From: Streptococcaceae bacterium
GTDB lineage: Bacteria; Bacillota; Bacilli; Lactobacillales; Streptococcaceae
Assembly (NCBI GenBank): GCA_902836505.1
Contig: CADFQU010000003.1
Location: 1 to 18,225, forward strand
Length of the DNA stretch: 18,225 nt
Direction of reading: 5' to 3'
Shown: positions 1 to 8,194 of the stretch, in pieces
Layout: every line of letters starts with the position of its first letter
Numbering within the stretch: position 1 is the first letter of the stretch
Position numbers and translations under genes: made by a program
The notes under the pieces: generated by a model
Told to the model about the DNA's origin: nothing
The model's input: the letters and a program-made list of their open reading frames with translations, nothing else
Databases searched by the model: none

Positions 1-200
1 TAGTGTTGCTCCCTTTCTTAATACCCGGTTTCTATACCGTCTTGAAAGAGAAGACATGCGTCTCTGTTCACAACGGTTTTGACGAAGGTTGGTGTGAATT
101 TCATCACGCGGAGGATTCTCTCCTCGCTCTCATTCATCCTTTTTGATAATTTTTAGAAAAATTAAGTTTTGGTAACAAACTACTTTTTTTCTAAAAATAG
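1..200 (-). other. Hairpin-rich non-coding tract, possible leader of an off-window gene
   Basis: No supported ORF lies here. Read on the minus strand, several inverted repeats follow one another. A perfect 13-bp repeat (149-161 with 186-198, 24-nt loop) has no T-run after it. A GCGAGGA stem closes over TCCT-C-CGC with one bulge, and shorter GTGA/TCAC and GTCTT/AAGAC stems come nearer the left edge. The left 140 bases are visibly richer in G+C than the A/T-rich bases around them. In several streptococci the gene after pbp1b is rpoB, so this could be part of the rpoB 5' leader. That is an inference from gene order, because rpoB itself is not in the window. Confidence 0.3.
150..178 (-). promoter_or_regulatory. 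Weak sigma-A-like promoter pointing left
   Basis: On the minus strand TTGTTA (173-178) is separated by 17 nt from TAAAAA (150-155). Each hexamer matches the sigma-A consensus at 4 of 6 positions. It lies just after the 205-250 terminator, where a promoter for the next leftward gene would be expected. The -10 falls inside the 13-bp inverted repeat. A/T-rich DNA gives such matches by chance, so confidence is low. Confidence 0.3.
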
Positions 201-301
201 GCACAAAAAGAGCAGCTAAATCGACTTTTATAAAGTTTGATTTAACTGCTGTAAGCTTCTATTTGGACAATATTTCAAATAAAGCGCACGACAAATTACT
301 T
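201..301 (-). ncRNA. Candidate ~100-nt small RNA or attenuated leader
   Basis: A promoter-like pair at 308-336 would start transcription near 301, and the intrinsic terminator at 205-250 would end it near 203. Both signals point left. No ORF with a ribosome binding site lies between them. This is what a stand-alone small RNA or a prematurely terminated leader looks like. I recognise no known family, and the call rests only on the two bounding signals. Confidence 0.25.
205..250 (-). terminator. Intrinsic terminator, minus strand
   Basis: A 12-bp stem (211-222 with 239-250, one G-U pair on the RNA) encloses a 16-nt loop that can form a further five-pair ACTTT/AAAGT inner helix. On the minus strand it is followed by CTTTTTG (T-run at 205-209). 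There is no T-run on the plus-strand side, so it acts leftward. It is 137 nt past the pbp1b stop and could end that transcript, but a promoter lies between them, so it may instead end a short separate RNA. Confidence 0.75.
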
Positions 302-307
302 GTCCTT

Positions 308-336
308 ATTATATCGTATTTTCACAAAAAACACAA
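308..336 (-). promoter_or_regulatory. Sigma-A-like promoter between pbp1b and the 205-250 terminator
   Basis: The minus strand has a perfect TATAAT (308-313) with TTGTGT (331-336, 3 of 6 consensus) at exactly 17 nt. Transcription would begin near 301 and run left into the terminator hairpin. The perfect -10 and spacing favour a real promoter, while the poor -35 argues for a weak or activated one. Confidence 0.45.
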
Positions 337-351
337 GGTTTTCTCTAGACA

Positions 352-365
352 TGAAAACGATTTTA
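352..365. promoter_or_regulatory. cre-like CcpA site
   Basis: TGAAAACGATTTTA matches the classical cre consensus TGWAANCGNTNWCA at 13 of 14 positions; only the C near the end is missed. Its centre is about 57 nt upstream of the start predicted for the 308-336 promoter. CcpA can activate from that distance in other Firmicutes. It starts 22 nt below the pbp1b stop. One consensus match in A/T-rich DNA is weak evidence. Confidence 0.3.
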
Positions 366-386
366 TGGTATTGTCTCTGATAATTT

Positions 387-2828
387 TTATCGATTTTGTC
401 CACTCGATGATGAACTGCTTGGCGTACTAGGATTGTTTGTCCGGTTGCTATTGCGATTTCCATTGGAAGGATTTGCTGAACCGCCTAGAATTCCGGCCCA
501 AGCGCTAGCATAATCACTATCTGAACCACCAATCGCAAAGCGGTAGGTCGTTTGTGGAGCACCATTTTTAGCCCAATAGCTGGTAACCGTCGCACCCGAC
601 ACATCGATATCACGACCATTGACATTGACACGACCCGGTCGTTGTCCTGTCGATTTGAGAACAGTCGATGAAATGACACTGCTATCTAGGGTGAAGCGAT
701 CTTGAACGCCCCAAGCATTTGGATCCGCCTGATAGATGGCATTGGCTAAATAGGCCATGTAGCTTGCGTTATTATTGTATCCTGTCAACGGAGCCATGGA
801 AGCATTGTTATCGTGTCCAATCCAACCACCTAAGGTGAGATTTGGAGTAGAAAGCATGAGCCACATATCTCCATTATCATTGGTGGTTCCGGTTTTTCCA
901 ATCCAATCAGCATTTGCAAGGGTTGGGTTGACCTGGCTGATCCGGCTCTTAAAGGTTGTAGTCGCACCAGAGCTGATGACCCCTCTTAACAGATCCTGCA
1001 TGATGGTTGCAGTTGCCGCTGAATAAACCCGAGTTGGTTTGCTTTCGTGCTGGTAAACAACTTTCCCATCTCGATCCATGATCTTTTCAATCATGTAGCG
1101 TTTTTGATAATTCCCGTTATTGGCAAGGGTTTGATAACCGTTTGTATGTTGAGCAACACTTACTTCGATCCCGCCTCCCATTGGCAGACTTTCAATCCCA
1201 TACTCAGCGATGTCGTAGCCCATTTTTTCCATATAGCCTGGGACATCGACACCCTTTTCGCGTAATGTACGGTAGGTCCAATAAGCTGGGATATTCCATG
1301 AGGTATTGAGGGCCTCTCGAAGGTCCATCATGCCAGTCCCTCGGTTATCCACGTGCATAATTGGCTCTCCACTAGAGAAGTTGGTTGGGTAATTGGAGAG
1401 GATACTATTGCTTCCCATCAGGCCTTGGTCAATGGCAATTCCATAAGCCAGCAAGGGTTTAATGGTAGAACCTGGAGAACGCTCCGTATCAAAAGCATGG
1501 TTATTTTGATTCCCGTCAAAATTCCGTCCCCCGACAAAGCCGAGAATAGCTCCTGTTCGGTTGTCCATAAGGACATTCCCAACTTCTACCGTACCCGTTC
1601 CATCGTCCAAGATGCCTCCATAATTGGCAACTGCTTCTTGCATGGCATTGTAGATAGCTTTGTTGATAGTGGTTTGGACCGTATAACCACCTTCTCGCAA
1701 TTCTTTCTTCGCTAACTCTTGATAAGATTTAACGGTCGAATTGTTTTTTAGGTCTTGGCGGGAGACATTGTCTCTCTTGATTAAATACTCATACATGGCT
1801 TCTTCCGCTTCACTGACGGCTTGGAAATACAAGTAGTCGTGTGGCGTCTTCTCGATGCCATTTGACGGAAGGAAATCCTTACTTAAATCATATTGACTAT
1901 ATTGGTCATACTCTTCCTTGCTGATAACCCCTGTCCGATACATGTTGTACAAGACATCCTTGGCACGATCCAAGCCTAAAGCTTGATTTTCTGGAGTTTT
2001 GAGACTTCCATCAGAAGCATAAGGTGAGTAGACAATGGGGCTCTGTGGTAAACCAGCAATAAAGGCCGCCTGTGGGATGGTCAAATCTTTGGCAGAAACT
2101 CCAAAGATACCTTGAGCCGCCGCTTCCACTCCGGCAATATTTTGTCCACGGTTGTTTCGACCAAATGGAGATACATTGAGGTAGGTCGTTAAAATTTCGT
2201 CCTTATCCATTACCCGCTCAAGAGCAAGGGCATCGATAATCTCCGCAGCCTTCCGTGAGAAGGTCGGCGCATCTCCCACAACTTGTTGTTTGATCAACTG
2301 TTGGGTCAAAGTCGAACCCCCACTAGAGGAACCTACTCCAGCAACTGAACCCAAAGTAGCCCGGATTACTGCTTTCGGAACGACCCCGTTATGGCTGTTA
2401 AAATTCTCATCCTCGGTGGCAATGACAGCCTTTTTGACATTGTCAGAAATCGCATCCTTTTGAACAGGAATCCGAATGAGGTCACTATCAATATCAGAAA
2501 TGACACTCCCGTCTGAGTAGGAAATCTTTGAAACACTGGAAACATTTCGCACTTGTTGAACCAGCTGTGTTGGATCTGGCGTCTCAGCCTCATTAAAGAG
2601 GCTAGCTGCATAGCCAATCGCAATCCCTGCACCAAACAAGAGACCACCCAAAGCAAACACCAATAACACATCCCAAAGAAGTTTCATCGTCCGGAGAATC
2701 GTTGCTAGGAAATCTCCTAGTGACCAGCCCTCCTTGTCTTCTTTCTCATCGACTTCAACAGTCATCTTGGCAAAGAAGTCTTTTATTTTCTTCCCGCACT
2801 TTGTAAAAAATTCTCTCATTTGACTCAC
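387..2828 (-). CDS. pbp1b: Class A penicillin-binding protein 1B
   Basis: Bifunctional peptidoglycan synthase of 813 aa: its glycosyltransferase polymerises lipid II and its transpeptidase cross-links the strands. Visible parts are a short cytoplasmic N-terminus, one membrane segment near residues 49-72, a GT51 domain and a transpeptidase domain. GT51 shows ATEDENF with catalytic Glu139 and GGSTLTQQ near 170-177. The transpeptidase shows Ser454-Thr-Ile-Lys457 (SxxK), Ser510-Trp-Asn512 (SxN) and Lys645-Thr-Gly (KTG). All catalytic motifs are intact. The C-terminal ~30 residues are a Ser/Asn-rich low-complexity tail. The start is a GTG at 2826-2828, chosen because AAGGAG lies 7-8 nt upstream; the in-frame ATG three codons later is too far from it. 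The gene is divergent from tyrS. A real alternative is only another class A PBP, but gene context and length fit 1B. Confidence 0.95.
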   Translation of the reverse strand: MSQMREFFTKCGKKIKDFFAKMTVEVDEKEDKEGWSLGDFLATILRTMKLLWDVLLVFALGGLLFGAGIAIGYAASLFNEAETPDPTQLVQQVRNVSSVSKISYSDGSVISDIDSDLIRIPVQKDAISDNVKKAVIATEDENFNSHNGVVPKAVIRATLGSVAGVGSSSGGSTLTQQLIKQQVVGDAPTFSRKAAEIIDALALERVMDKDEILTTYLNVSPFGRNNRGQNIAGVEAAAQGIFGVSAKDLTIPQAAFIAGLPQSPIVYSPYASDGSLKTPENQALGLDRAKDVLYNMYRTGVISKEEYDQYSQYDLSKDFLPSNGIEKTPHDYLYFQAVSEAEEAMYEYLIKRDNVSRQDLKNNSTVKSYQELAKKELREGGYTVQTTINKAIYNAMQEAVANYGGILDDGTGTVEVGNVLMDNRTGAILGFVGGRNFDGNQNNHAFDTERSPGSTIKPLLAYGIAIDQGLMGSNSILSNYPTNFSSGEPIMHVDNRGTGMMDLREALNTSWNIPAYWTYRTLREKGVDVPGYMEKMGYDIAEYGIESLPMGGGIEVSVAQHTNGYQTLANNGNYQKRYMIEKIMDRDGKVVYQHESKPTRVYSAATATIMQDLLRGVISSGATTTFKSRISQVNPTLANADWIGKTGTTNDNGDMWLMLSTPNLTLGGWIGHDNNASMAPLTGYNNNASYMAYLANAIYQADPNAWGVQDRFTLDSSVISSTVLKSTGQRPGRVNVNGRDIDVSGATVTSYWAKNGAPQTTYRFAIGGSDSDYASAWAGILGGSANPSNGNRNSNRTNNPSTPSSSSSSGQNR

Positions 2829-2850
2829 TCTATTTCTCCTTGTCCTTCCT

Positions 2851-2880
2851 ATTATACCAAATGGACCTCTTTCTTTTCAA
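2851..2880 (-). promoter_or_regulatory. Promoter of pbp1b
   Basis: TTGAAA (2875-2880) and a perfect TATAAT (2851-2856) on the minus strand are 18 nt apart. The predicted start leaves a leader of about 15-20 nt before the GTG codon, just enough for the ribosome binding site. Confidence 0.65.
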
Positions 2881-2930
2881 TTCCTAAAGTTGAGAACACT
2901 GCTTCCGATTGGATTTTTTTCGTCCATTCA

Positions 2931-2958
2931 TTGCTATTTCAAGTCATTATGGTAAAAT
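2931..2958 (+). promoter_or_regulatory. Promoter of tyrS
   Basis: TTGCTA (2931-2936) and TAAAAT (2953-2958) have 16 nt between them, with TATGG just before the -10. The start would be near 2965, giving a leader of about 60 nt. That leader has no room for a T-box, a regulator common on tyrS genes in other Firmicutes. It can form a six-pair hairpin, TACTGG (2977-2982) with CCAGTA (3002-3007), which I would not call functional. Confidence 0.6.
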
Positions 2959-3027
2959 AGAGAGAAACCATACAGATACTGGACTGTTTTCATCGATCCG
3001 GCCAGTAGCTTAGAAAAGGAGAGAACG

Positions 3028-4284
3028 ATGCACATTTTTGATGAGCTAAAAGAACGTGGTTTGATTTTCCAAACGACTGACGAAGATGCTTTGCGTAAAG
3101 CCCTAGAAGAAGGACAAGTATCGTATTATACTGGCTACGATCCAACTGCTGATAGTTTACACCTTGGGCACCTTGTTGCAATCTTGACCAGTCGTCGCTT
3201 ACAATTGGCAGGCCACAAACCTTATGCGCTTGTCGGTGGTGCGACCGGACTCATTGGAGACCCTTCTTTCAAAGATGCCGAGCGCAGTTTACAAACTAAG
3301 GAGACTGTAGACGGTTGGGTCACTTCTATCCAAGGGCAATTGTCTCGTTTCTTAGATTTTGAAAATGGGGAAAATAAGGCTGTCATGGTCAATAACTACG
3401 ACTGGTTTGGCAGCATTAGCTTCATTGACTTCCTTCGCGACATCGGAAAATACTTTACTGTCAACTACATGATGAGCAAGGAATCTGTGAAGAAACGGAT
3501 TGAAACAGGGATTTCTTACACTGAATTTGCCTACCAAATCATGCAAGGCTACGACTTCTTTGTCTTGAACCAAGAGCACAATGTCACTCTGCAAATCGGT
3601 GGTTCTGACCAGTGGGGAAATATGACTGCTGGTACCGAATTGTTGCGTCGGAAGGCTGACAAGACTGGTCACGTAATCACTGTGCCCCTCATCACAGATG
3701 CAACTGGTAAGAAATTTGGTAAATCTGAAGGGAATGCGGTTTGGCTCAACCCTGAAAAGACTTCTCCATACGAAATGTACCAATTTTGGATGAATGTCAT
3801 GGACGCTGACGCTGTTCGCTTCTTGAAAATCTTTACCTTCTTGTCTCTTGATGAGATTGAAGAGATCCGCAAACAGTTTGAAGCTGCGCCACACGAACGC
3901 TTGGCTCAAAAAGTCTTGGCGCGTGAAGTGGTTACCCTTGTCCACGGTGAAGAAGCTTACAAAGAAGCCCTCAACATCACGGAGCAACTCTTTGCTGGAA
4001 ACATCAAAAACCTTTCTGTTAAAGAGCTTAAGCAAGGACTTCGTGGCGTGCCAAACTACCAAGTACAAGCAGACGAAAACCACAACATCGTAGAACTTCT
4101 CGTGTCATCTGGCGTGGTTAACTCAAAACGCCAAGCCCGTGAAGATGTCCAAAATGGCGCCATCTACATCAACGGTGACCGTATCCAAGACCTTGACTAT
4201 GTCTTGAGCGATAGCGATAAAATAGAAAATGAATTGACCGTTATCCGTCGCGGCAAGAAAAAATACTTTGTTTTGACTTATTAA
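3028..4284 (+). CDS. tyrS: Tyrosyl-tRNA synthetase
   Basis: Cytoplasmic class I aminoacyl-tRNA synthetase, 418 aa, which charges tRNA(Tyr) with tyrosine using ATP. The HIGH motif appears as HLGH at 45-48, after GYDPTADSL. The second signature is KFGKS at 229-233, the usual bacterial TyrRS variant of KMSKS. Tyrosine-pocket sequence ([13 protein letters not shown], near 164-176) and GGSDQWGN (near 191-198) are present. Residues from about 352 form the S4-like RNA-binding domain typical of bacterial TyrRS. Length is normal. GAAAAGGAGAGAACG before the ATG supplies a strong ribosome binding site. It has its own promoter and terminator, so it is a single-gene unit. Confidence 0.97.
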   Translation: MHIFDELKERGLIFQTTDEDALRKALEEGQVSYYTGYDPTADSLHLGHLVAILTSRRLQLAGHKPYALVGGATGLIGDPSFKDAERSLQTKETVDGWVTSIQGQLSRFLDFENGENKAVMVNNYDWFGSISFIDFLRDIGKYFTVNYMMSKESVKKRIETGISYTEFAYQIMQGYDFFVLNQEHNVTLQIGGSDQWGNMTAGTELLRRKADKTGHVITVPLITDATGKKFGKSEGNAVWLNPEKTSPYEMYQFWMNVMDADAVRFLKIFTFLSLDEIEEIRKQFEAAPHERLAQKVLAREVVTLVHGEEAYKEALNITEQLFAGNIKNLSVKELKQGLRGVPNYQVQADENHNIVELLVSSGVVNSKRQAREDVQNGAIYINGDRIQDLDYVLSDSDKIENELTVIRRGKKKYFVLTY

Positions 4285-4292
4285 AAAGAGAG

Positions 4293-4325
4293 ACCTCTGA
4301 AACTATGACTTTCAGAGGTTTTTTG
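4293..4325 (+). terminator. Intrinsic terminator after tyrS
   Basis: A perfect 10-bp stem (4293-4302 with 4310-4319) closes a 7-nt loop and runs into TTTTTTT. It begins nine bases after the tyrS stop. It ends only 17 bases before the rlmA start codon, so rlmA needs a promoter in or overlapping this hairpin, or relies on read-through. Confidence 0.93.
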
Positions 4326-4341
4326 GTACACTAGAAGTATC

Positions 4342-5184
4342 ATGACGATCAAACCAAAATTACAACGATTTCAGACCGCAACAGCTTTTGCCTGCCCCAT
4401 CTGCCAGGAAGCCCTTGAGCTAGTCCAACAAAGCTTGACTTGTCCCAACCGCCATTCCTTTGACCTTGCTAAGTTTGGCTATGTGAACTTGGCCCCACAA
4501 GTGAAGGCCTCTAAGGACTATGACAAGGAGAGTTTCCAAAACCGGCAACTAGTTTTAGAGAACGGCTTCTACGACCATATCCTTACTACCCTATCAGAAT
4601 GCTTGTCTCCACTGGACCATCCAGCCAACATTTTAGATATTGGTTGCGGGGAAGGCTACTATTCTCGCATCTTACAAGAACGGTATCCAGACCATTCCTT
4701 TTACGCCTTTGATTTGTCTAAGGAATCGATCCAGCTGGCTGCCAAGAGCGACCATGAATGGAAGGTCAAGTGGTTTGTCGGGGATCTAGCCCGTCTCCCC
4801 CTTTTAGACCAGAGCATGGACCTTCTCCTAGATATCTTTTCGCCAGCAAATTATCAAGAGTTTAAACGGGTCATGGCCCCAGATGGTCGCCTTATCAAGG
4901 TCATCCCAACAGCCGCGCATCTGCAAGAGATTCGTCATAAGGTTAAGGAGCACCTGGATCAGGCCGATTATTCTAATGAGCAGATTATTCAACATTTCTC
5001 CGATCATTTTACGATTGAAAACACCATCCATTGCCAGGAAACCTTCGAACTCACACCAGCATTACGAGAGGCTCTTCTGAGCATGACGCCTCTCCTCTTT
5101 CACGTCGATCCAGCTCAAATTGACTGGACCGATCTGACTCAGGTCACCATTTCTGCCACGATTTTGATCGGAAGAAGCAACTAA
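4342..5184 (+). CDS. rlmA: 23S rRNA (guanine-N1)-methyltransferase, RlmA(II) type
   Basis: SAM-dependent methyltransferase of 280 aa. The Gram-positive RlmA(II)/TlrB branch methylates N1 of G748 in helix 35 of 23S rRNA, a position at the macrolide and ketolide tunnel. An N-terminal zinc finger is visible (Cys18, Cys21, Cys34, His38), as is SAM motif I ILDIGCGEG (97-105). The sequence closely resembles the pneumococcal RlmA(II) as I remember it. Family context is relevant to telithromycin and tylosin, but this is a normal chromosomal gene, not an acquired resistance gene. The ATG at 4342 has only a weak AGAAG upstream and lies 17 nt from the tyrS terminator, with TGGTACACT as the only nearby -10-like element. 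Translation may therefore be inefficient or nearly leaderless. It converges on the response regulator gene. Confidence 0.93.
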   Translation: MTIKPKLQRFQTATAFACPICQEALELVQQSLTCPNRHSFDLAKFGYVNLAPQVKASKDYDKESFQNRQLVLENGFYDHILTTLSECLSPLDHPANILDIGCGEGYYSRILQERYPDHSFYAFDLSKESIQLAAKSDHEWKVKWFVGDLARLPLLDQSMDLLLDIFSPANYQEFKRVMAPDGRLIKVIPTAAHLQEIRHKVKEHLDQADYSNEQIIQHFSDHFTIENTIHCQETFELTPALREALLSMTPLLFHVDPAQIDWTDLTQVTISATILIGRSN

Positions 5185-5222
5185 AAAATACCCTCCATTT
5201 TTTAATCAATGGAGGGTATTTT
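5184..5222. terminator. Bidirectional terminator between rlmA and the response regulator
   Basis: A perfect 12-bp core stem (5188-5199 with 5208-5219, 8-nt loop) is flanked by A-runs on the left and T-runs on the right. It therefore works for rlmA rightward and for the two-component operon leftward. The response regulator stop is 13 nt away. Confidence 0.93.
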
Positions 5223-5234
5223 CATGTTTTCAGA

Positions 5235-6533
5235 TTAGTCACTTTCCTCTACGCCGATTTGTTGACGGTAGGCTTTGGGCGACTTGCCACACAACTTGCG
5301 GAAAACCTTGTAAAAGTAACCGACATTGCTGTAGCCGACCTCATAGCATATATCCTCAATGCTTTCAGTTGTGGATAAAAGCAACTGTTGGGCAGCTTTG
5401 ATCCGTTGTTTATTCAGGAGTTCCGCAAAGGTGGAATTGGTCTCACGTTTGATCAATTGTCCTAAATAAACGGGATTGATATAGAGATCCTTGCTGATAT
5501 CCTTGAGCGACAGTTCCTTCCGATAGTCACGTCCAATCACTTCCAATACGGTCGCCACATTATTGTTCATTCGATATTGAGAGAAGAAACTCTCCAATTG
5601 GTTCCGAACACAGGTAACAAGATCCTCGAAAGTCGTTGTCTCATGAACAGCTTTCACAACTTCTGCCAGGTCATCTCCGTGCAAGTGTTCAAATAAATGA
5701 AAGACATCCATAATGAACTGAATAAAGAGTTGCTTGGCTATTGCCACTTTTGGAGTATGGCTTTTCACGGTTTCTTCCAACCAGTTCAACTCTTCTAAAA
5801 TCTGTTGGATATTCCCCTGGATGATGACACGGTAGATGGGTTCGTAGTAATTAAAGACACCACCTTCTTCTTCCAAAGGGAGATCCCCATAAAATAGACT
5901 TCGTTCAACAAGCTCTTTAAATTGTTGAAAATGTTCCTTGTAAGGTGCTTGGAAACGACGCTGTAGGAAAGCCCCCTCATCCTCATCTGATAGATAGAGT
6001 TGAAGATTTTTTCCTAAGACTTGATAAGACGAACTGGCAAAGCCTTTTCTTTCCTTATCCACTCCAATCCAGAGTTGCTTTCTTCCTCGGATGGCCTGCT
6101 CAAACTCTTCTTCTGACCAATCTTCATGAAGGAGCCGATTGGCCGTCGCTTGATCTGGATTTTTCAGAGTTTGAGATAATTTTTCTAGGATATTTCCCAA
6201 CTCCACCTTATTGACAGGCTTTAACAGATAGTCTGCTACCCGGAGGTTTAAGGCTTTTTTTACATAAGCAAAATCTTGGTAACCTGACATAATGATATAG
6301 GCTGCATGGGGAAGAATGGACTGCATTTGATCAATCATTTCCAGACCAGTTTTTCCTGGCATATTGACATCCGTAATCACGACATCCACTGGATAATCTG
6401 AAACATAGGCCAAGGCCTGATCGGCATCCTCTGCTGTGTACACAACCTCCATGTCCCATTTTTCAAAGGGAATCAGTTTTTTCAACCCCTCAGTAATCAT
6501 ATATTCATCGTCAACCAATAAGACTTTATACAC
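5235..6533 (-). CDS. AraC-type response regulator, YesN family
   Basis: Cytoplasmic DNA-binding response regulator, 432 aa, the cognate partner of the kinase just upstream. The receiver domain spans residues 1-~120, with acidic pair Asp8/Asp9, phospho-acceptor Asp55 (VVITDVNMPG), Ser83 and Lys105 all present. A linker of about 200 residues follows, typical of this family and without clear catalytic motifs. The C-terminal ~100 residues hold two AraC helix-turn-helix units, with NPVYLGQLIKRET and a final IEDICYEVGYSNVGYFYKVF-type motif. The start is GTG at 6531-6533, with AGAGGA 7-8 nt upstream and 12 nt after the kinase stop. From memory it is most like pneumococcal RR07, a regulator of N-glycan genes. 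Its likely targets are the transporter and glycosidase genes on the right. Confidence 0.92.
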   Translation of the reverse strand: MYKVLLVDDEYMITEGLKKLIPFEKWDMEVVYTAEDADQALAYVSDYPVDVVITDVNMPGKTGLEMIDQMQSILPHAAYIIMSGYQDFAYVKKALNLRVADYLLKPVNKVELGNILEKLSQTLKNPDQATANRLLHEDWSEEEFEQAIRGRKQLWIGVDKERKGFASSSYQVLGKNLQLYLSDEDEGAFLQRRFQAPYKEHFQQFKELVERSLFYGDLPLEEEGGVFNYYEPIYRVIIQGNIQQILEELNWLEETVKSHTPKVAIAKQLFIQFIMDVFHLFEHLHGDDLAEVVKAVHETTTFEDLVTCVRNQLESFFSQYRMNNNVATVLEVIGRDYRKELSLKDISKDLYINPVYLGQLIKRETNSTFAELLNKQRIKAAQQLLLSTTESIEDICYEVGYSNVGYFYKVFRKLCGKSPKAYRQQIGVEESD

Positions 6534-6545
6534 GATTTTTTCCTC

Positions 6546-8192
6546 TTAAATGTCCTCGATGGTCATCGTATAGAGGACACCTTTTCCTTTTTCTGATGTA
6601 ATTTGAATGTGGTAACGATCCCCAAAGTAGAGAAGGAAACGCTCGTGGACATTGACAATCCCAATTGATTGCCGTCCCTTACTTTCTTCTACTTCTTCTC
6701 GAGGATCCCTATGACTCAATACTTGTTGGATCCGTTGCAACTGACTCGGTTCCATCCCTCTCCCATTGTCCTGGACACGAATTTCCACAGCTTCTCCAAC
6801 ATGACGGACTTTGATACTAATGACATTGTCCTTGCGTTTGCGATCAACTCCATGAACAAAGTAATTTTCCACTAGTGGCTGAAGAGTAAACTTTGGAATA
6901 ACCATCTCTTCTAGACCGGGTTCAATTTTAAAGCCATAGGCAATCGATTTTGGATAACGCACCATACAGAGATAGCTGTATTTTCTACAAAATTCCAACT
7001 CATTTTCTATAGTCGTCTCTTTCTCCTCTGAAATATTGTTTCGAAGGAGACTACTAAATTCGTAAATAATATCGGCTAATTCTTCTTGATCCTGCATGAC
7101 TGCATACATGCGAATAAACTCCATGGTATTATACATGAAATGCGGATTAATCTGCGCTTGTAAGGCCTTCATATTGGCATCTTTCTGGCTCAGTTGTAAC
7201 TGATAGATATCCCGAATAGACTTGTCCATATTGTCCAACATGGTATTGGTCATTTCTGCCACTAGGAGGAGCTCCTGCTCTTTGGTATCCACATTGATCC
7301 GTCGCTCAGAATCCCCCTGGCTGATGGCTTCCATGGTATCTACCAAATCCAAAACTTGTCTTTGGTAATTACGGAAAATTCGCTGGAGCAAGAGATACAA
7401 GACCAAGACCAGGATTAAGGCGACCGAAATCATCCAGGTAAAACTAAATAAGGCTGTTCGAACTGTGTAAGAGGTCGGAATCCCAACCCAGATTTGATAG
7501 CCGTAAGCAGTATCTCGCACAATCCACTGACTATGATCTTCTGGCTTGGTGTCTCCCCTGTGGTAAAAATCCTTCCCCAAGGGATTATAAATCTGGACAG
7601 CAACTGGAATCGTGTCTTGAATATTGTCGACAACAGAATCCAAAAGTGCTGGATTGATTTTAATGTAAGCCAGTCCAATATCTTCGCCAGTCGTAACATC
7701 CGTCAAGGAGACTGGAATCGCTTGTGAACTAGCCACGTATTGATCCGCTGGAACTTGTTGCCCTCCTTTTTTACTTTTACTGGAGACAAAGACCGTTGTA
7801 TAGTCATTTAACACCAAATCAATTTCATCCAGGGCGTCGTGTTCCAAGTAAAGAGTCTCAACATTGCGGTGTAGGGAGACTTGAATATAGTTGGAAAAAT
7901 AATTGTCCAAGCGCCAACTTTCATATTCAGAAGGTGTCATTGAAAAATACTTGTAAACACCTTCAAGTTTGGCTGGATTTTCAACCAGACTCTTCCCCCA
8001 TTGAGAAGATCTCTTATAAATATCCTCTACCTCAGCAGTCAAGCGAGAGGAAATCAACTGAGCGATTCGATCTGTCTCTGCCTTCTGATTATGCCAATAA
8101 ATCAAAGAAACCGTCACACCTAAGGTCGTGATAATCCCGACCATGATATAGGCATAGAATTTCAAAAGTGTTGCTAACCATATTTTTTTCAT
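6546..8192 (-). CDS. Sensor histidine kinase, YesM family (HisKA_7TM-independent, PF06580 type)
   Basis: Membrane sensor kinase of 548 aa. TM1 lies near residues 9-32, an extracellular sensing region of about 210 residues follows, then TM2 near 246-270, a HAMP linker, the His_kinase domain and an HATPase. The phosphorylated residue is His351 in QAQINPHFMYNTMEF. ATP-site motifs are VEN (441-443), DNGRGM (475-480) and a G2 box near 506-512 (GRQSIGI). The ATG is only 2 nt after the yesL stop and has no good ribosome binding site, so translation is probably coupled to yesL. The extracellular part resembles a Cache-type sensor in layout, but I cannot assign a ligand. Context suggests a glycan or a loaded binding protein. 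It most resembles pneumococcal HK07 by memory and gene order. Confidence 0.92.
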   Translation of the reverse strand: MKKIWLATLLKFYAYIMVGIITTLGVTVSLIYWHNQKAETDRIAQLISSRLTAEVEDIYKRSSQWGKSLVENPAKLEGVYKYFSMTPSEYESWRLDNYFSNYIQVSLHRNVETLYLEHDALDEIDLVLNDYTTVFVSSKSKKGGQQVPADQYVASSQAIPVSLTDVTTGEDIGLAYIKINPALLDSVVDNIQDTIPVAVQIYNPLGKDFYHRGDTKPEDHSQWIVRDTAYGYQIWVGIPTSYTVRTALFSFTWMISVALILVLVLYLLLQRIFRNYQRQVLDLVDTMEAISQGDSERRINVDTKEQELLLVAEMTNTMLDNMDKSIRDIYQLQLSQKDANMKALQAQINPHFMYNTMEFIRMYAVMQDQEELADIIYEFSSLLRNNISEEKETTIENELEFCRKYSYLCMVRYPKSIAYGFKIEPGLEEMVIPKFTLQPLVENYFVHGVDRKRKDNVISIKVRHVGEAVEIRVQDNGRGMEPSQLQRIQQVLSHRDPREEVEESKGRQSIGIVNVHERFLLYFGDRYHIQITSEKGKGVLYTMTIEDI

Positions 8193-8194
8193 AA

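Noticed and set aside
1..57. Open minus-strand frame from an ATG at 57 to the left edge
   Set aside because: No ribosome binding site, unusual Arg-rich product, and the tract is hairpin-rich. It does not match the RpoB N-terminus as I know it.
338..358. GTTTTC/GAAAAC hairpin as the pbp1b terminator
   Set aside because: Only six mostly A-T pairs, and the T-run begins several bases too late.
2959..3027. T-box riboswitch upstream of tyrS
   Set aside because: The leader is only about 60 nt and has no specifier loop, T-box sequence or terminator.
3352..4083. 243-codon minus-strand open frame
   Set aside because: It lies wholly antisense to tyrS, whose motifs are intact, and its product shows no recognisable domain.
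4342..5184. Acquired macrolide-resistance methyltransferase
   Set aside because: It is a normal-length RlmA(II) in a conserved housekeeping context with unremarkable composition.
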